A stretch of 64,000 nucleotides of DNA from DATFVA01 sp963832715. GTDB taxonomy: Bacteria; Bacteroidota; Ignavibacteria; Ignavibacteriales; Ignavibacteriaceae. Positions 44,963-55,916 of this stretch are shown here, piece after piece. The notes beneath the pieces are model-generated. The model made no database searches. It worked only from the letters and a program-made list of their open reading frames with translations, and had not been told where the DNA came from. The translations under genes were made by a program, and so were the position numbers. Location of the stretch: the NCBI GenBank assembly GCA_963832715.1, contig CAWHVB010000008.1:62001-126000 (forward strand). The letters are read 5' to 3'. Every line of letters starts with the position of its first letter. Positions within the stretch are counted from its first letter, which is position 1.

Positions 44963-45279
44963 ATCTTCTTTTTTCACGCTTTTTTATTAACTATAATATT
45001 AATAAAAATAAGAATTATAGTCAATATATAAGTGTTGAAAATAAGATTTTGTGTCTCCAGAATTGATGATGACCTGAAATTATATGCAATTAGTTCTCCT
45101 TGTTTTAGGTACAGATTTTTATGAAAAGTTAAAATTATTTTTAAAGAACTTCAGTTTCTCCGTTCCCGCAATGAAATGCCAACAGGTTTTTCCTGCCAGA
45201 ATAGAATGAAAGCGGACTGCCCAGCAACTACCAAAAAAAGTCCTAATTTTTTTGGTGAGGGTTTTTTATTTTTCAACCT

Positions 45280-47143
45280 TTAATTTAATTTTTTAATTAA
45301 AGGGGAAGATTTAGGTAATTGGTAGAATCTCATAAGTGATACAACTGACTTACTTGTGGTGCCATTAAAACTATAAAAGTCATTCGAAAGAATGATCTTA
45401 TTTGCCTCTTCAAATTGTTGTAGGGTAAGATTTTTTAATTGATAGCGCCATTTGTCCGTTAATCCTTTGCTATCATAAAAGTTTCTCCAGAGTATAAATG
45501 GTTCTGGCATTATTAGAATTTCAAAATATTCATCAAGATTTTTTCCGAAAGCTCTTTCGAAAAAGGTAGTACCTGGCATTCCAATTCCTTTTGTGACATT
45601 AAGTACGCATTGTACAGCTCTTAAATACTTTCTATTCCAATATTTTCCAATATATTTTCTGTTTAAGGATGCATACCCATAGAGTGGAATAAATTTCATC
45701 GGGAATGAGAAAATGTTGGAATTCAATTCTTTATGTAGTTCAACATTAATTTTTAATCTAGTCCATAGATCTTCTGGTTTATCGACATAGTTGAATAAAA
45801 TGTAATTTGAAAGTTCTTTCACACCATACTTATCTGCCAACCGAATCGCATTTATGTACTTCTCTTTTAAAAGAACATGATCAAAAGCAATACGCATCGG
45901 TCTAATTGGAATCTGGCTAAGCAATTTCATATTTTCTTCATTTACGTATCTGCAATCAATTCCTTGATTAAAGTCAACATATCGATTCTTTTTGCTCTTA
46001 TTACGATATTTCTCGACAAAGAAATTTATTTCCTCTTTACATTCAAGGATCATTTTCTTTTTAATCTCTTCTTTATTTCTTAATCCATAATAGGTAAGTA
46101 AGGATGTAAAATCGGCTTTGTCCTTGATCCTAGTAATTCTATGAAGGATATAATCATTCAAATATTCATAAATCCTAGTAATATATTTATTAGTGTTGAG
46201 AGGATCTTTTTCCTTCCTTAAGTAGCTCCAAAGTATTTCGAATTTATTCGGAGGTGTGAACCGAGCCCCCAACCCAAAACCCATCTCTATGATTTCCTCA
46301 ATTATCTTAGGAAAGAGTGGCGAACCTAAAACATTGTTGTCCATCAAAATTAAATCTTTACGGTCACCATGTTTTTTCTTAATGAGATTAAGTTGTTCGG
46401 AAATAGAAATTTTATCTTTATAGATAGGTTCGAGTTTTGGCACTGCACAAAAGCTACAGGTTCGAGTACAACCACGAGTCATATAAGTGAGATAACCTGT
46501 ATCAAGAGGGTATTTATGCTCAATCGTTTCAAGTATGCTATAATCAGGTGTCAGTTCATCGATATTAATTTTATTTTTATCTAGGATGCCAGGTTCGTCT
46601 AATAAACCTGTGATAATGTTCTTCCCAATTACTAAACCAGTCTCCTTTGCAATAATTTCGGGTATAAGAGAAGCGGCTACACCACCAACAAATAAATTAT
46701 CAATTGAGTTAACCACTTGCTTTGAAAATTCAATCGCTTCTTTGGTCTGCTTCCAGTAAAAGGTAAATAGGGTAGTTACGTAAACGCGATCCCACTTTCT
46801 TTTTAGAATATAATTTCTTGAGAAGTGATTAAGAATATTTTTTACCGTGCAACTATAATTGGGAGGAAATATTTCTAATATTTGATTTAAGACCTCATTA
46901 TTTTTTTTCTTTTAAATATTTGGACAGAATTGGTTTAAGCTTACTAACATCTATAGCTCCATTTACTTTATTTAATTTCTGTATACACTCAGCAAATCGT
47001 TCTTCAAAATAATATTGGTCAAAATCACCTTTATAAAAAAATACCTTATCACCTAAAAGTTTATGGTATGCACTAATTTTCATTAGGCCCAAAGGGGGGT
47101 ATTTGTTTAAATAATTTGGTTCTATTAAAAGAATCTCTCTCAT
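45280..47143 (-). pseudogene. Radical SAM protein (frameshift in an A8 run)
   Basis: N-terminal piece (46898-47143): MREILLIEPNYLNKYPPLGLMKISAYHKLL, a B12-binding-like/radical SAM N-domain start. It ends at EKK-stop in a run of eight A at about 46905-46912. The adjacent frame continues NNEVLNQILEIFPPNYSC without a gap to the main ORF (45280-46716), which carries the cluster motif GCTRTCSFCAVP (C-x3-C-x2-C) and a B12-radical SAM-like C-terminal half (PIRPMRIAFDHVL). One extra base in the A-run explains the break; the corrected protein is about 620 residues. Last gene of the operon, 10 bases after the DGQHR gene. Substrate unknown; nucleic-acid modification is possible. Confidence 0.75.
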
Positions 47144-47153
47144 CAGTTTAAAT

Positions 47154-48532
47154 TTAAGTATTGTTCGAAAGCCATTGTGAAAATCTTGGCAAGTAATGAT
47201 GTTTAAAATTTCCTAAAAAATTAGAGTAGCCTACATTTTTAGAAAAAGCTGCTTTTTCTATTATTTCTTCTTTCAATTTGTTTAACGAACCAGCACTGGA
47301 GGTACCACCAAATTTACCAGACCTTCCAAAATCTATTCCTTCTATTCCTTTAAGGTTTTTCTCAAAACAAGTTGATTCGATTTTGGATATAGCATTTGGA
47401 TCACCATTAAATTCATCGAATAACAAAACCACAAATAGAAAATGTAATGTCCTTAGGAATGCACCAATACTCACAGTTCTTAATAATATGCTACCTGAAG
47501 GATTAATCCATTGTTCTGGTAATAATTGTTTGATTGAGTTAAAATATTTAATGATAAATCGAATAATATTTATTTGGAGGTTTTCTTTATTATAATAATA
47601 TAAAAATATGGGTTGATAAATGCTATGTTTTGATTTTTTATTTATAGTTGGAACCAGATAATCAATTAAAAATGCTTGTGAAATTGTCAGTTTTTCTTTT
47701 TCAGCTTGCTTCAATATCACTTGGTACAACGCCAAGCATTTTTATTCTTTTATAAAATGGTGAGCTATCAATTTCATTCATAACTTTTACAACTTTCGTG
47801 CATGAAAGCAATTTCACCTAAGTCTTTACTAAATTCACCAGTAAGATGGTAAAGTTGCGACTTATTTACGCTTTTCTGTGTATAATTTATTGTATAAAAA
47901 AGCTGGGCTATTGTTGATCTGTCGTACCCTATAATAAAGGAGATTATAAGCTCGTATTTATCTTTAACTTCTTGTGTTGCTTCCTGAAGCCCTCAAACTC
48001 TATGCTGTCCATCAATTACTAGTAATGTATTCTTTCTATGAGGTATATAGAGTGAGGTATTTCCATCAATATTTTCTAAAAACGGGTAATTGAATATTTC
48101 TTCATTCTCACGGGATAAAAAAGTTTGGAAATTATTAATGTCTTCATTAAGAAAATCATTTGCTAAATCACAGGTAACAATAATCGTATTAGGAAAAAGC
48201 GCGAACTCTTCCTCGCTAAGAAATTCCGCGATTTCTTTTACCCTTCTTTTATCCTCTTTTCTTTGAAAAGCTTTATTATCAATACTTTTTTTATCATCAT
48301 TTATCAGGAAGTTATAATATTCTTCGTCATCCTTAAATTTTGAAGCTAGTGATGCCTGAATATTCATGTCATATTCAGTAGGTTCTACCGTGTATATATC
48401 CAAAAATGTATCACAAAACATTTTCCCAACATAAAAACTCTTTCCTTTTTGGTTTAGGTTTAGCAGTTTAACTTCAAAATAATTTTTTTCAATAATATCA
48501 TTTTTCATATCATTGTTCCTTTTCCAATTCAT
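47154..48532 (-). pseudogene. DGQHR-domain (DndB-like) protein, disrupted
   Basis: The N-terminal 179 codons end at LLVIDGQHRV followed by TGA. The same frame continues GLQEATQEVKDKYELIISFIIGYDRS and TINYTQKSVNKSQLYHL, typical of DGQHR proteins, where the stop replaces one codon right after DGQHR-V. A frameshift follows near 47795 (then VKVMNEIDSSPFYKRIKMLGVV) and another near 47720 before the C-terminal ORF 47154-47735 (LTISQAFLIDYLVPTI). DndB is the regulator of DNA phosphorothioation clusters; DGQHR proteins also occur in other defence islands. It overlaps the TM-protein gene by 23 bases. Confidence 0.75.
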
Positions 48533-49004
48533 CTTTCATTTTAGACACAGATTTTTTTATTCTTTCATTTTCTGCTCTTTGCTGATCAGCATAAATTTTC
48601 GCAACTAAATCTTCAACCGACTGCTTACTTAATGATAAAGCAATTCCTAATGTGATAATAAATATTACTATTGTAATTAGCCAAATATTATTACTTATAA
48701 ATGATTTTATTTCTGTTTGTGGAATTTCCGGGAAAAAACTGAACAAAGCGAATAGTACTATCACCCAAAAAATAGTACCCCACAAAGAAAAATTGGGTAT
48801 GCTTTTTTTATCCTTCATATATAATATTACCTGAAATAAATAAAAGCAAGATATTAGAAGCGTAAACGAGTAGGAAAGATAGCCTGAAAAGATTTGATTC
48901 CCCTCTCTGTTTGAAAGATACGCAAAGAATAGTGGTGTTACACAGCAAACAATGAAATTAACGAAAAACCAAACCGAATATTGTTGTAATCTTATTATAA
49001 ACAC
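48510..49004 (-). CDS. Four-TM protein with C-terminal coiled coil
   Basis: 164 residues, the only unbroken gene of the six-gene operon. Four membrane segments (about 10-30, 40-62, 74-93, 103-127) and then a charged coiled-coil tail (VEDLVAKIYADQQRAENERIKKSVSKMKDELEKEQ) that would face the cytoplasm. The start is GTG with TAGGAGA 8 bases upstream. A membrane-tethered partner for the ATPases or an effector is a reasonable guess; no family recognised. Confidence 0.65.
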   Translation of the reverse strand: MFIIRLQQYSVWFFVNFIVCCVTPLFFAYLSNREGNQIFSGYLSYSFTLLISCFYLFQVILYMKDKKSIPNFSLWGTIFWVIVLFALFSFFPEIPQTEIKSFISNNIWLITIVIFIITLGIALSLSKQSVEDLVAKIYADQQRAENERIKKSVSKMKDELEKEQ

Positions 49005-49023
49005 TTTTATCTCCTAACAGTTT

Positions 49024-50577
49024 TTAGTCCTTGTTTGATTTTAATGATTCAATAATTCTATCCTGAAGTTCATGTGCTTGCCCTTCTGGTAGATGTATTT
49101 CAATCACTTCAAATACAATTTTTAATGCATTTCGAACTTCTTTTGAATAGCTGGTTGGTATTTTATTAAGCTTTATAATTCCGTGTTGTTTCTACCTTTT
49201 CTTTAAGCTTCTCAATTTCTTTTAATACTGTCTCTTTTAATCTTTTAACAGTCTTTTCCTTAGCTTTAGTAGTATGTCCCATCATCTTCCGATTTTTCAA
49301 TTCGGGTTATAACCCTTTTAACATCTTTTTCTTGTTTCTCCAATTTATCGAACAATCTAACTTTGCCGTTGGCGGTGACACCTTCATCAATTTCTCTACT
49401 AATTGTATTTAGCTCTTTCTCTGCATTTTTAATTATTTTATTATCTGATCTTTCTTGGGAAGATTGGTAAGGGAGTTTGCATAAAATATTTCGAGTAGTT
49501 TTTTCCACTTTTTCACGAAAATACTTGTAAGATGTATTTTGTTCGAAGTTGTCTCTTCTTGCATTAGGAATCAGTTCATCATCGAAGACAAATATTTCAC
49601 CAACATACCAACGATTTAATCTTTGATAAGAGGGGTTATTACCGAAAAAAGAATCTAAGGTGCGGTTATCTCCAATTTGAATATTATGTTTTCGCAATCT
49701 CATACCATTAATGTCATCTTCTTTTATTTGTCCCGTTAATTTTGTTAGACCATACCAGCCAAGAAATAATAAATCGCCATTCTTTTTATATCTTCAAAAA
49801 ACTCTATTTCTTGTATGAAATCTTTTTCCTTTTTGTTCCCTGCCAATACCAATCTTCGATATGGTTTATAAATCGTTTCACTGTTTAATATGATTTTATA
49901 TTCTTCCGGTGTTTTACCTAAAGAAAGAAGTTTTTCATTAATCTTTTTAAATCGGCAAACATTTGACAATTATATGGAACCGGTGCTACCTGACTCAAAT
50001 AATTTTTTATCTCATCTTTATCGAGTAAATTATCATTTTCTTTTCGAACACCAGTAAGTATAACTTCAAAGTAATGTTCGTCTTTGTCATCTGATTCAAT
50101 TGAAACTTCTGTTACTCGGTTAACTAGTTCAATGACATCCAGATCTTTTTCAACATTTGGAAGTAAAAGATTTCTTAACTGTTTACAATCCCAAACTGTG
50201 ATTGTCTTTTTATTCTCACCGGGGTAAGAAGTGACAAAAGTAAGTTCGTCACAATACCCCAAACCTCCCAGTCTCCCTATTCCTCTAAATCCGCGTTGTT
50301 CTTTAAAATCTTTTTCGGATTTACCAATGTCGCCCAACTTATTATAAACTTCTGCTGCAGGAATACCAACTCCATTATCACGAATAGAGATTTCGCGCTT
50401 TCTAACATTAATTTTAATTTCAATTGTCCCTTCATCCTTCCCCAACAAATTATTTTTTATTGCATTATCAATGGCATCCGTAGAGTTCTGAATATATTCT
50501 CGGAATATAATTCTGCTATCAGAATACATACCCGTAGTTAAAGACTCGAGTACATTCTTGCCAACTATTCTTTGCAT
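49024..50577 (-). pseudogene. GHKL (HSP90-like) ATPase, several frameshifts
   Basis: Four pieces in successive frames: 49918-50577 with the Bergerat fold (FREYIQNSTDAIDNAIKN, ISIRDNGVGIPAAEV, GFRGIGRLGGLGYCDEL), 49745-49969 (ETIYKPYRRLVLAGNKKEKDF), 49266-49703 (RWYVGEIFVFDDELIPNARRD) and a tail ending at 49024 (RNALKIVFEVIEIHLPEGQAH). The summed length is 518 codons, as expected for one HATPase_c-type protein of defence islands. It starts 3 bases after the HerA-like gene and ends 19 bases before the TM gene. Confidence 0.75.
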
Positions 50578-50580
50578 CTA

Positions 50581-52225
50581 TTAATTACTCTGATTATACG
50601 ATGGAAATGGGAACTTAATTTTTAATAATGTCCTGAATATTGGGTGTTCGATTATCAAATCACCCTTATCAAGGCGTGTCATCATATTTGTAAACACTTT
50701 GGGAATAAATCGATAATCAGGTTTGGAAATTTCAATTGCATTTGTTCTACCATAAGCGTGGGTTGAACAGTTCCCTTTTGCTCTATCGTGTATTGCACTT
50801 TTAAATTGCTCTGCAGAAAACAATACTATACCCATTGATCTTCCGCGCTCTGTAATCTCTAAAATATTGTTGAGTATTGGCGATGTCTTTGGTGCAGAAG
50901 AAGAAGCATATTTATTTAATTCATCAACAAAGATTACTATACGTTTTGGAATTTCGTTTTCGGGTCGATCAGTTTCACCGAGTTTCAAGTCATAGACTGA
51001 GCGGACAATATCACCAAAAACAAAGGTTTGAAGTTGTTCTTCTAATCTAGCAATATCTATTACAAACACCTCACCTTGATTAATATTTTGAATTGCATCC
51101 CGTAGGAACACTTGTCTCTTTTCTGAGGCGCCTTTATTCGGTTGGAAAATGTCATTCATTACAGATTTTCTAATTAGCCTTTTAAATTTTCTCCATGACA
51201 TTACAGAAATATCTTTATCCTTTACCATGTCCTTTCTTTGTGAACTCACCTATCTCATCTAAAAAGCTATCCCAGGTAAGACCCTGAAAATTTGGATTTT
51301 CACCTATATAGCTTAAAATAGATTCCATTGTTTGAGCAGGATCATCAATACTACTGAATAAAAGGTCTAAAGAGTCAGCATTTTCTTCGTAAGTGTAAAT
51401 AAAATTATGGGCTCTATCTGTATTGTGTTGAACTTCTAAAACTTCTTTTTTTAAGTGTGTACTGCTAAACAATCGGTCACTATTTTTTTGAAAGGGATAA
51501 AAATACTTTACGTTATCAAAAGGCTTACAATCGATACCGCACCTTTTATATTCATTCTTCTGATATTCGTTAAGGTTGGATTATTTTCATCTAATCTTAA
51601 CAAATCAAATCCTTTCACATTTAAGACAACAAAAGCAACATCCGTCATGGTCTGCTGCAATGCCTGAAGCAAAAACATTGCATAAGATGTTTTCGTGGCT
51701 AAACCAGAAATACCAGAAATATTCAAATGTGCCCCTTCTGGCCCAATTAGAAAATCGGAGTTAAAATTAATAGGAACACTAATTTTATTAGACATTTCAA
51801 TGAAATCCAGCTGGAATAGGATTCTTAATATTCTTCAAGCCCAACGCTTCAATAATTTCACTTTCCTCACAGAAGTAAACTTTCTGGCCATCTTTAATTG
51901 GCATATAAATTTGTTCATTACTATTTGCTTAGAATGATTTGATAAAACTTTACACGAAACAAAATTTAGACCTAATCTATTTGTCTGTGGAATTGCTCCT
52001 GACTTCACCAAAGTCAGATGAAACATAATTACTTATATGTCCTTCGCTATCGGTTATATGCGTTATTTCTTCAATTACACCATAAGTTATAGAGTTTTCA
52101 TAATGTTCTACTTTAATTATATCAAAAGGCCTTACTAATATTCCATCTTTTAACCAAAAATTAAAATTATCTACAGTTGTAGGAGATTTTTCTGAAGCGG
52201 ATACTTTACCAATTGGCTCATTCAT
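50581..52225 (-). pseudogene. HerA-like ATPase, several frameshifts
   Basis: Pieces in order: N-terminal HAS-barrel-like region (52225-51977: LKDGILVRPFDIIKVEHYENSITYGVIEE), P-loop piece (51795-51508: GPEGAHLNISGISGLATKTSYAMFLL, Walker A GLATKTS variant), middle (51472-51215) and C-terminal piece (51249-50581) with Walker B (RIVIFVDELNKYAS) and ERGRSMGIVLFSAEQ. Two of the three joins can be followed base by base, e.g. CGIDCKPFDNVKYFYPFQKN links the P-loop piece to the middle. HerA hexamers translocate DNA and work with NurA. Net length one base off a multiple of three. Confidence 0.8.
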
Positions 52226-52234
52226 ATTACCCCT

Positions 52235-53330
52235 CTAAAAAATACTTAAAAATTGTTTGTCACTTAAAAAATTACTTTTAATAAATAACTCGGTTAAATA
52301 AATAGGATAAAGATGATTTGCCCAACGATCATCTTTTCCATGGCAAGTTACATTTCTTTCTTGTAAAATTGCTGAAGAAATCTCATCAATCAATTCTGTT
52401 TGAAATCCATCTTCTTTTTCTTTTTGAGTGGTAGCTATTTTTTCAATTTTAATAATGCCTTCTAAAGGTCCTTTTGTGTATTTTTTCTCTCTAATTCTTA
52501 AATACCATGCACCGATTACGGTTTTAAATTTCCTTCCACTTTGAGGTTCATATTTGTATACAGGGGTTCTTTCGCCATAGTTTAATGAAGTAAGATAACT
52601 TCCTATTTCTTTTCCTTTAGTTTTTAATATCCCTTGCAAATTAGGATTAAAAGACTTTGAAACACCAATTACATTATGGAAAATATATTCCTGTTCTGCT
52701 TTTATGTTTGTATACTGTAATGATCCATCTACCATCAATATTTCATCAGTATTTAAAAGATTAGAAGTTACCATTTTGTCGATCAATATTATTTCTTCAT
52801 CTAACATTTCTGTTTGAATTTTTGCTATAGCAAGATTTTCAGGCGGTCTTTGAGTATTTGCTTGATGTTTGTATTCTACTACTCGATCAATTTGAATATT
52901 ATTTTTAACAATTGTACATATTTCATTTTTTATTTTTTCAAATTCGCCACGCTGTTCTATCAGGAAGAGCAATAATATTAAATTTAGAAAGATGAAGGTT
53001 CTTAACTACTTTGTTCTCTCTTATACATACTGCTGTTCCAATTTGTCCAGCTACAATTGGTAAATACTTCCCATCAGTTGAAGCAAAATCAACGATTTTA
53101 TATGTACGTCTTGAACCATCTAAAAAATATTTAAATAGTGAAATATCAGACTTAAATGGTGTAAGCCTTCTCTTTTCTGCCGTTTTACTAGTTTCAAAAA
53201 TTTTCTGAGTATTAAACTTTTCATCTTTATCTTGATACTCATCGGGAATTATATCGTCGAGATGCAACTTATTTGAAGGGAAACATTTACCCCCACTATA
53301 TTTTTCAACAATACCTAAAATCCTACCCAT
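52235..53330 (-). pseudogene. NurA-like nuclease, one frameshift
   Basis: N-terminal piece 52938-53330 (KYFLDGSRRTYKIVDF, the first acidic active-site region with DGS; LPIVAGQIGTAVC) ends at ALPDRTAW. The other frame continues EFEKIKNEI through NurA-like segments (ILMVDGSLQY, HNVIGVSKSFNPNL, RTPVYKY, IGAWYLRIR, HGKDDRWANHLYPIYLTE). One extra base near 52955 accounts for it. First gene of the operon, 9 bases before the HerA-like gene. NurA is a 5'-3' nuclease that acts with HerA in end resection; the pair also occurs in antiphage systems. Confidence 0.75.
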
Positions 53331-54107
53331 TAATTATTACTCATTGTGAGTTCTATATTATTAATATTAAATGTTTGGACTTCATCAGCAGTATATTTTC
53401 AATCATTATTGGTAAAATAAAGAATACTCCAAACTAAGTGAAGCATTTTCCTAAGGAATTTTAAGGAACGCTTTAAAACACCAAAGCCCGAGTTCCCTCA
53501 GGCTCGATATTAAAATTTAATGCTCTTATAGCTTGAATATTGCTATTTGTTCTTGCGACCAAATTTTGATCGAAAGATTGCGAGATTATTTTGATTCGAT
53601 TGCTCAATGCCAGCTTTCAAACCATCTACTTTAATTACATTTAGCTTAGAAAACCTAGTCTACGTTAAGCTGTCCTGAGCTATTGCTGATGGCACTTTTA
53701 ATACCAAATACGTATTTTTTGAACAAAATAAATCACCTTCTTTTTGAGCAGTGCCCGAATATGGAAGTTTATATCACAAGAATTAAAGAAACTGGAGCAT
53801 ATATAACCTGCCGCGTGCAGATATATTTTCCTGTAAGCACTAACACGCGTAGCATTCATAGTTAAGCTTCAAACTTAATTATGCCATCTATAGAAATAAT
53901 TTGTGTTAATCAAATAAAGTGTTCAAGATTCAATAAGCTTACTTTTGCATTAGAAAGTGAGAACAAATTGGTGTCTCATCGATCATTTCCACTTTTTAAA
54001 AAGATTTTGACAGACTAAAAGGCTGTATATATCATTTGGGTTGTCCGCATCTAAAAAATAATAAAAGTGGAGCTTTTGAAGCATTCGATTTGCTGAGTAA
54101 GAAATGT
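53331..54107. other. Gene-poor AT-rich stretch upstream of the operon
   Basis: 777 bases with no ORF of recognisable protein. It should contain the operon promoter on the minus strand but I cannot pick a convincing one. A minus-strand terminator lies at 53484-53505. Confidence 0.5.
53484..53505 (-). terminator. Hairpin upstream of the nurA-like gene
   Basis: Stem GAGCCTGAG / CTCGGGCTT with GGAA tetraloop on the minus strand, followed by TTGGTGTTTT. It may insulate the operon from upstream transcription. Confidence 0.45.
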
Positions 54108-54600
54108 CAGGTGTCACCAGCCAGATTATTCCCCAGGTAAATAGCTAATAAGTTAGATCATTCCCCAATTTCAGGTTCATTTGATTCCCCAGTTCTGGGT
54201 CCACATTATTCCCCAGTTATTAGGATCAGATGATTCCTCAGTTTCAGGTTCACATTATTCCTCACCCATAAATAGGTAAATCTTATTGAAATCATTTGCA
54301 TTTTTACTCCTCAAAAATACAAACAGGAGTGAAAGTGCCCTATAAAAAGGTGATAGTCAAATGGATTGACTGATATAATCAGAAGAATCAAAGACGGACG
54401 AGCATAAGTGAAATCTCCCGAGCAACTGGCCGGGACAGAAAAACAATCAGGAAGTATATCTCCTTTATAAAACAGGAAGATATCGGGAAAGGAGAAACTC
54501 TGCCGGCAAATATATTACTGTCGATAAAAGAGAAGACCCATAAACCCTCCGGAAAACAGGATCTATATTATCCAAAATAAACCCAAGAATTGCTTATAAA
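54108..54600 (+). mobile_element. IS21-family remnant (left end and istA start)
   Basis: Starts near TGTCAGGTGTCACCAGCCAG and has six copies of an ATTATTCCCCAG-like motif between 54125 and 54265, like the multiple end repeats bound by IstA. It is followed by a truncated istA. No istB and no right end are visible, so the copy is cut off. Confidence 0.65.
54335..54580 (+). pseudogene. IS21 transposase IstA, N-terminal fragment
   Basis: GTG start with AACAGGAG before it. Reads VPYKKVIVKWID, an internal TGA, then QKNQRRTSISEISRATGRD and RKTIRKYI, the IstA helix-turn-helix. It stops at 54580 without the DDE catalytic domain. Confidence 0.65.
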
Positions 54601-54763
54601 AATTATTTTCATCATCTAGGAAAGTAGAATACTATATCTTCTTTAATTGCTTCATACGTATTTTTAAGAAATCCTGGTATAAGAAATCTCACAAATAGAT
54701 TATGAACAATTTTAAGTTATAAGCAATTAGTTAAATATTTGTCAGGTGTTATATAGTCTAGTA

Positions 54764-55660
54764 TTAAGTAGCCATCACTTCTTTTATGTATAATAAGGCG
54801 AGTTCTACTTTAAGTCTTCTTTCATAAGTTGGAAATATTTTTTTGGTAATTAGATAGATAGCTTCAGTATCCTTATTCGTACAGAACTGTTCTCCATAGG
54901 ACGAAATAGAGAACACCGCTTGTAATTTATTATGATCAATAGAAATATTTCCACAGAAAATCGAGCCTATATTTTCACAAGATTTATCACGAGTATCAGG
55001 AACATACTTATTTTTTGTAATTGCTTCCCTCTTATCCGGAAAAAACATATAATCTTGATTTGCATGAATTATTTGATATGCGGTTGTATGATCGTTACTA
55101 ATCAGATCGTTAAGTTGCAAACCCTCTTTCAAATTAATGGAGGGCATCCATTCCCAATCACTTCCATCTTTCTTTATAAGAACACTTACACCAATATTGT
55201 CACTCTCTATACCAAAATTCTGAGAAAGAACCGTCCTGAAATTATCTAATATTAGTTCGATTTGAGTGCGAGGCTTTGTGATTTCGTGAAAAGGGGATGA
55301 ATCATCTGGATGATCTTGAATATAGTTAATGAATCTTCTGTATTTGTATTCCTTTAGCGCATTTAGACTACTATTTAAATTTCCTAGGACTTTTTGTCCT
55401 TTATATTTGGAATTTTCATTCCACTTATCGGCTGAAGATTTAAGAAACGTGAACAAAATACTAATTAAGAAAATTGGTAAAGATACATAATACACTACAG
55501 GATAGAGGTTATTATCAATATCTTTTAACCCAAGGTTTCTACCAAAAACCGAAATAAGTATAAATAAACCCGGAATTAATGGTACAATTGAAGCCCAAAT
55601 CCAATGTTTAATGGATGTGTCATATAACCGACGGAAGAAGGTAATTTTTCGATTTTGCAT
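54764..55660 (-). CDS. Two-TM protein with GAF-like sensor domain
   Basis: 298 residues, intact. Two N-terminal membrane helices (about 20-40 WASIVPLIPGLFILISVF and 53-70 YVSLPIFLISILFTFL) and a cytoplasmic part. Residues 130-295 have a GAF-like pattern (IELILDNFRTVLSQNFG, VSVLIKKDGSDWEWMPS, GSIFCGNISIDHNKLQAVFSIS). A small gene 46 bases upstream in the same direction probably forms a pair. A membrane sensor of an unknown signal or small molecule is the best guess. Confidence 0.6.
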   Translation of the reverse strand: MQNRKITFFRRLYDTSIKHWIWASIVPLIPGLFILISVFGRNLGLKDIDNNLYPVVYYVSLPIFLISILFTFLKSSADKWNENSKYKGQKVLGNLNSSLNALKEYKYRRFINYIQDHPDDSSPFHEITKPRTQIELILDNFRTVLSQNFGIESDNIGVSVLIKKDGSDWEWMPSINLKEGLQLNDLISNDHTTAYQIIHANQDYMFFPDKREAITKNKYVPDTRDKSCENIGSIFCGNISIDHNKLQAVFSISSYGEQFCTNKDTEAIYLITKKIFPTYERRLKVELALLYIKEVMAT

Positions 55661-55706
55661 TAGCCCCTAAAGAGGATTAATTCATTCCCCTTTTCCTTTA
55701 TTGTTT

Positions 55707-55916
55707 CTAGATCGATTTTTCGTTACTCTCATCATCAAGCTTTTCAACGTTTTTCAAATAGACATCCTCGGATGGGAAAATATCATCCAATGGATAAAAG
55801 TACGCTGTTAAGATTAAATTATTTTTAGATACCTTTTCCTCTCTATCATCTTCTCTACCTAATCCTCTCATTAGAGCTCTTTTGTTATTGATATTTGAGG
55901 TTATTACATTTGGCAT
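55707..55916 (-). CDS. Small acidic hypothetical protein, partner of the 2TM-GAF gene
   Basis: 69 residues with MPNVITSNINNKRALMRGLGRED at the N-terminus and a DDIFPSEDVYLKNVEKLDDES tail. No membrane helix or known motif. Co-directional with and 46 bases from the 298-codon gene. Confidence 0.5.
   Translation of the reverse strand: MPNVITSNINNKRALMRGLGREDDREEKVSKNNLILTAYFYPLDDIFPSEDVYLKNVEKLDDESNEKSI

Larger units (their letters stand above)
43540..45238. repeat. Imperfect direct repeats bracketing the island's downstream end
   Basis: GCGGACTGCCC followed by (CG/AG)(T)CAACTA- and A-rich sequence ending in GACCT/GTCCT occurs at 43540-43567 and at 45212-45243. The two copies enclose only the 334-codon gene and the 28-codon ORF. 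Possibly tRNA-3'-derived attachment sites. Confidence 0.35.

Noticed and set aside
45280..53330. Canonical Dnd phosphorothioation system
   Set aside because: No DndA/C/D/E genes are visible; only a DGQHR protein resembles DndB, and no DndF/G relative is seen.
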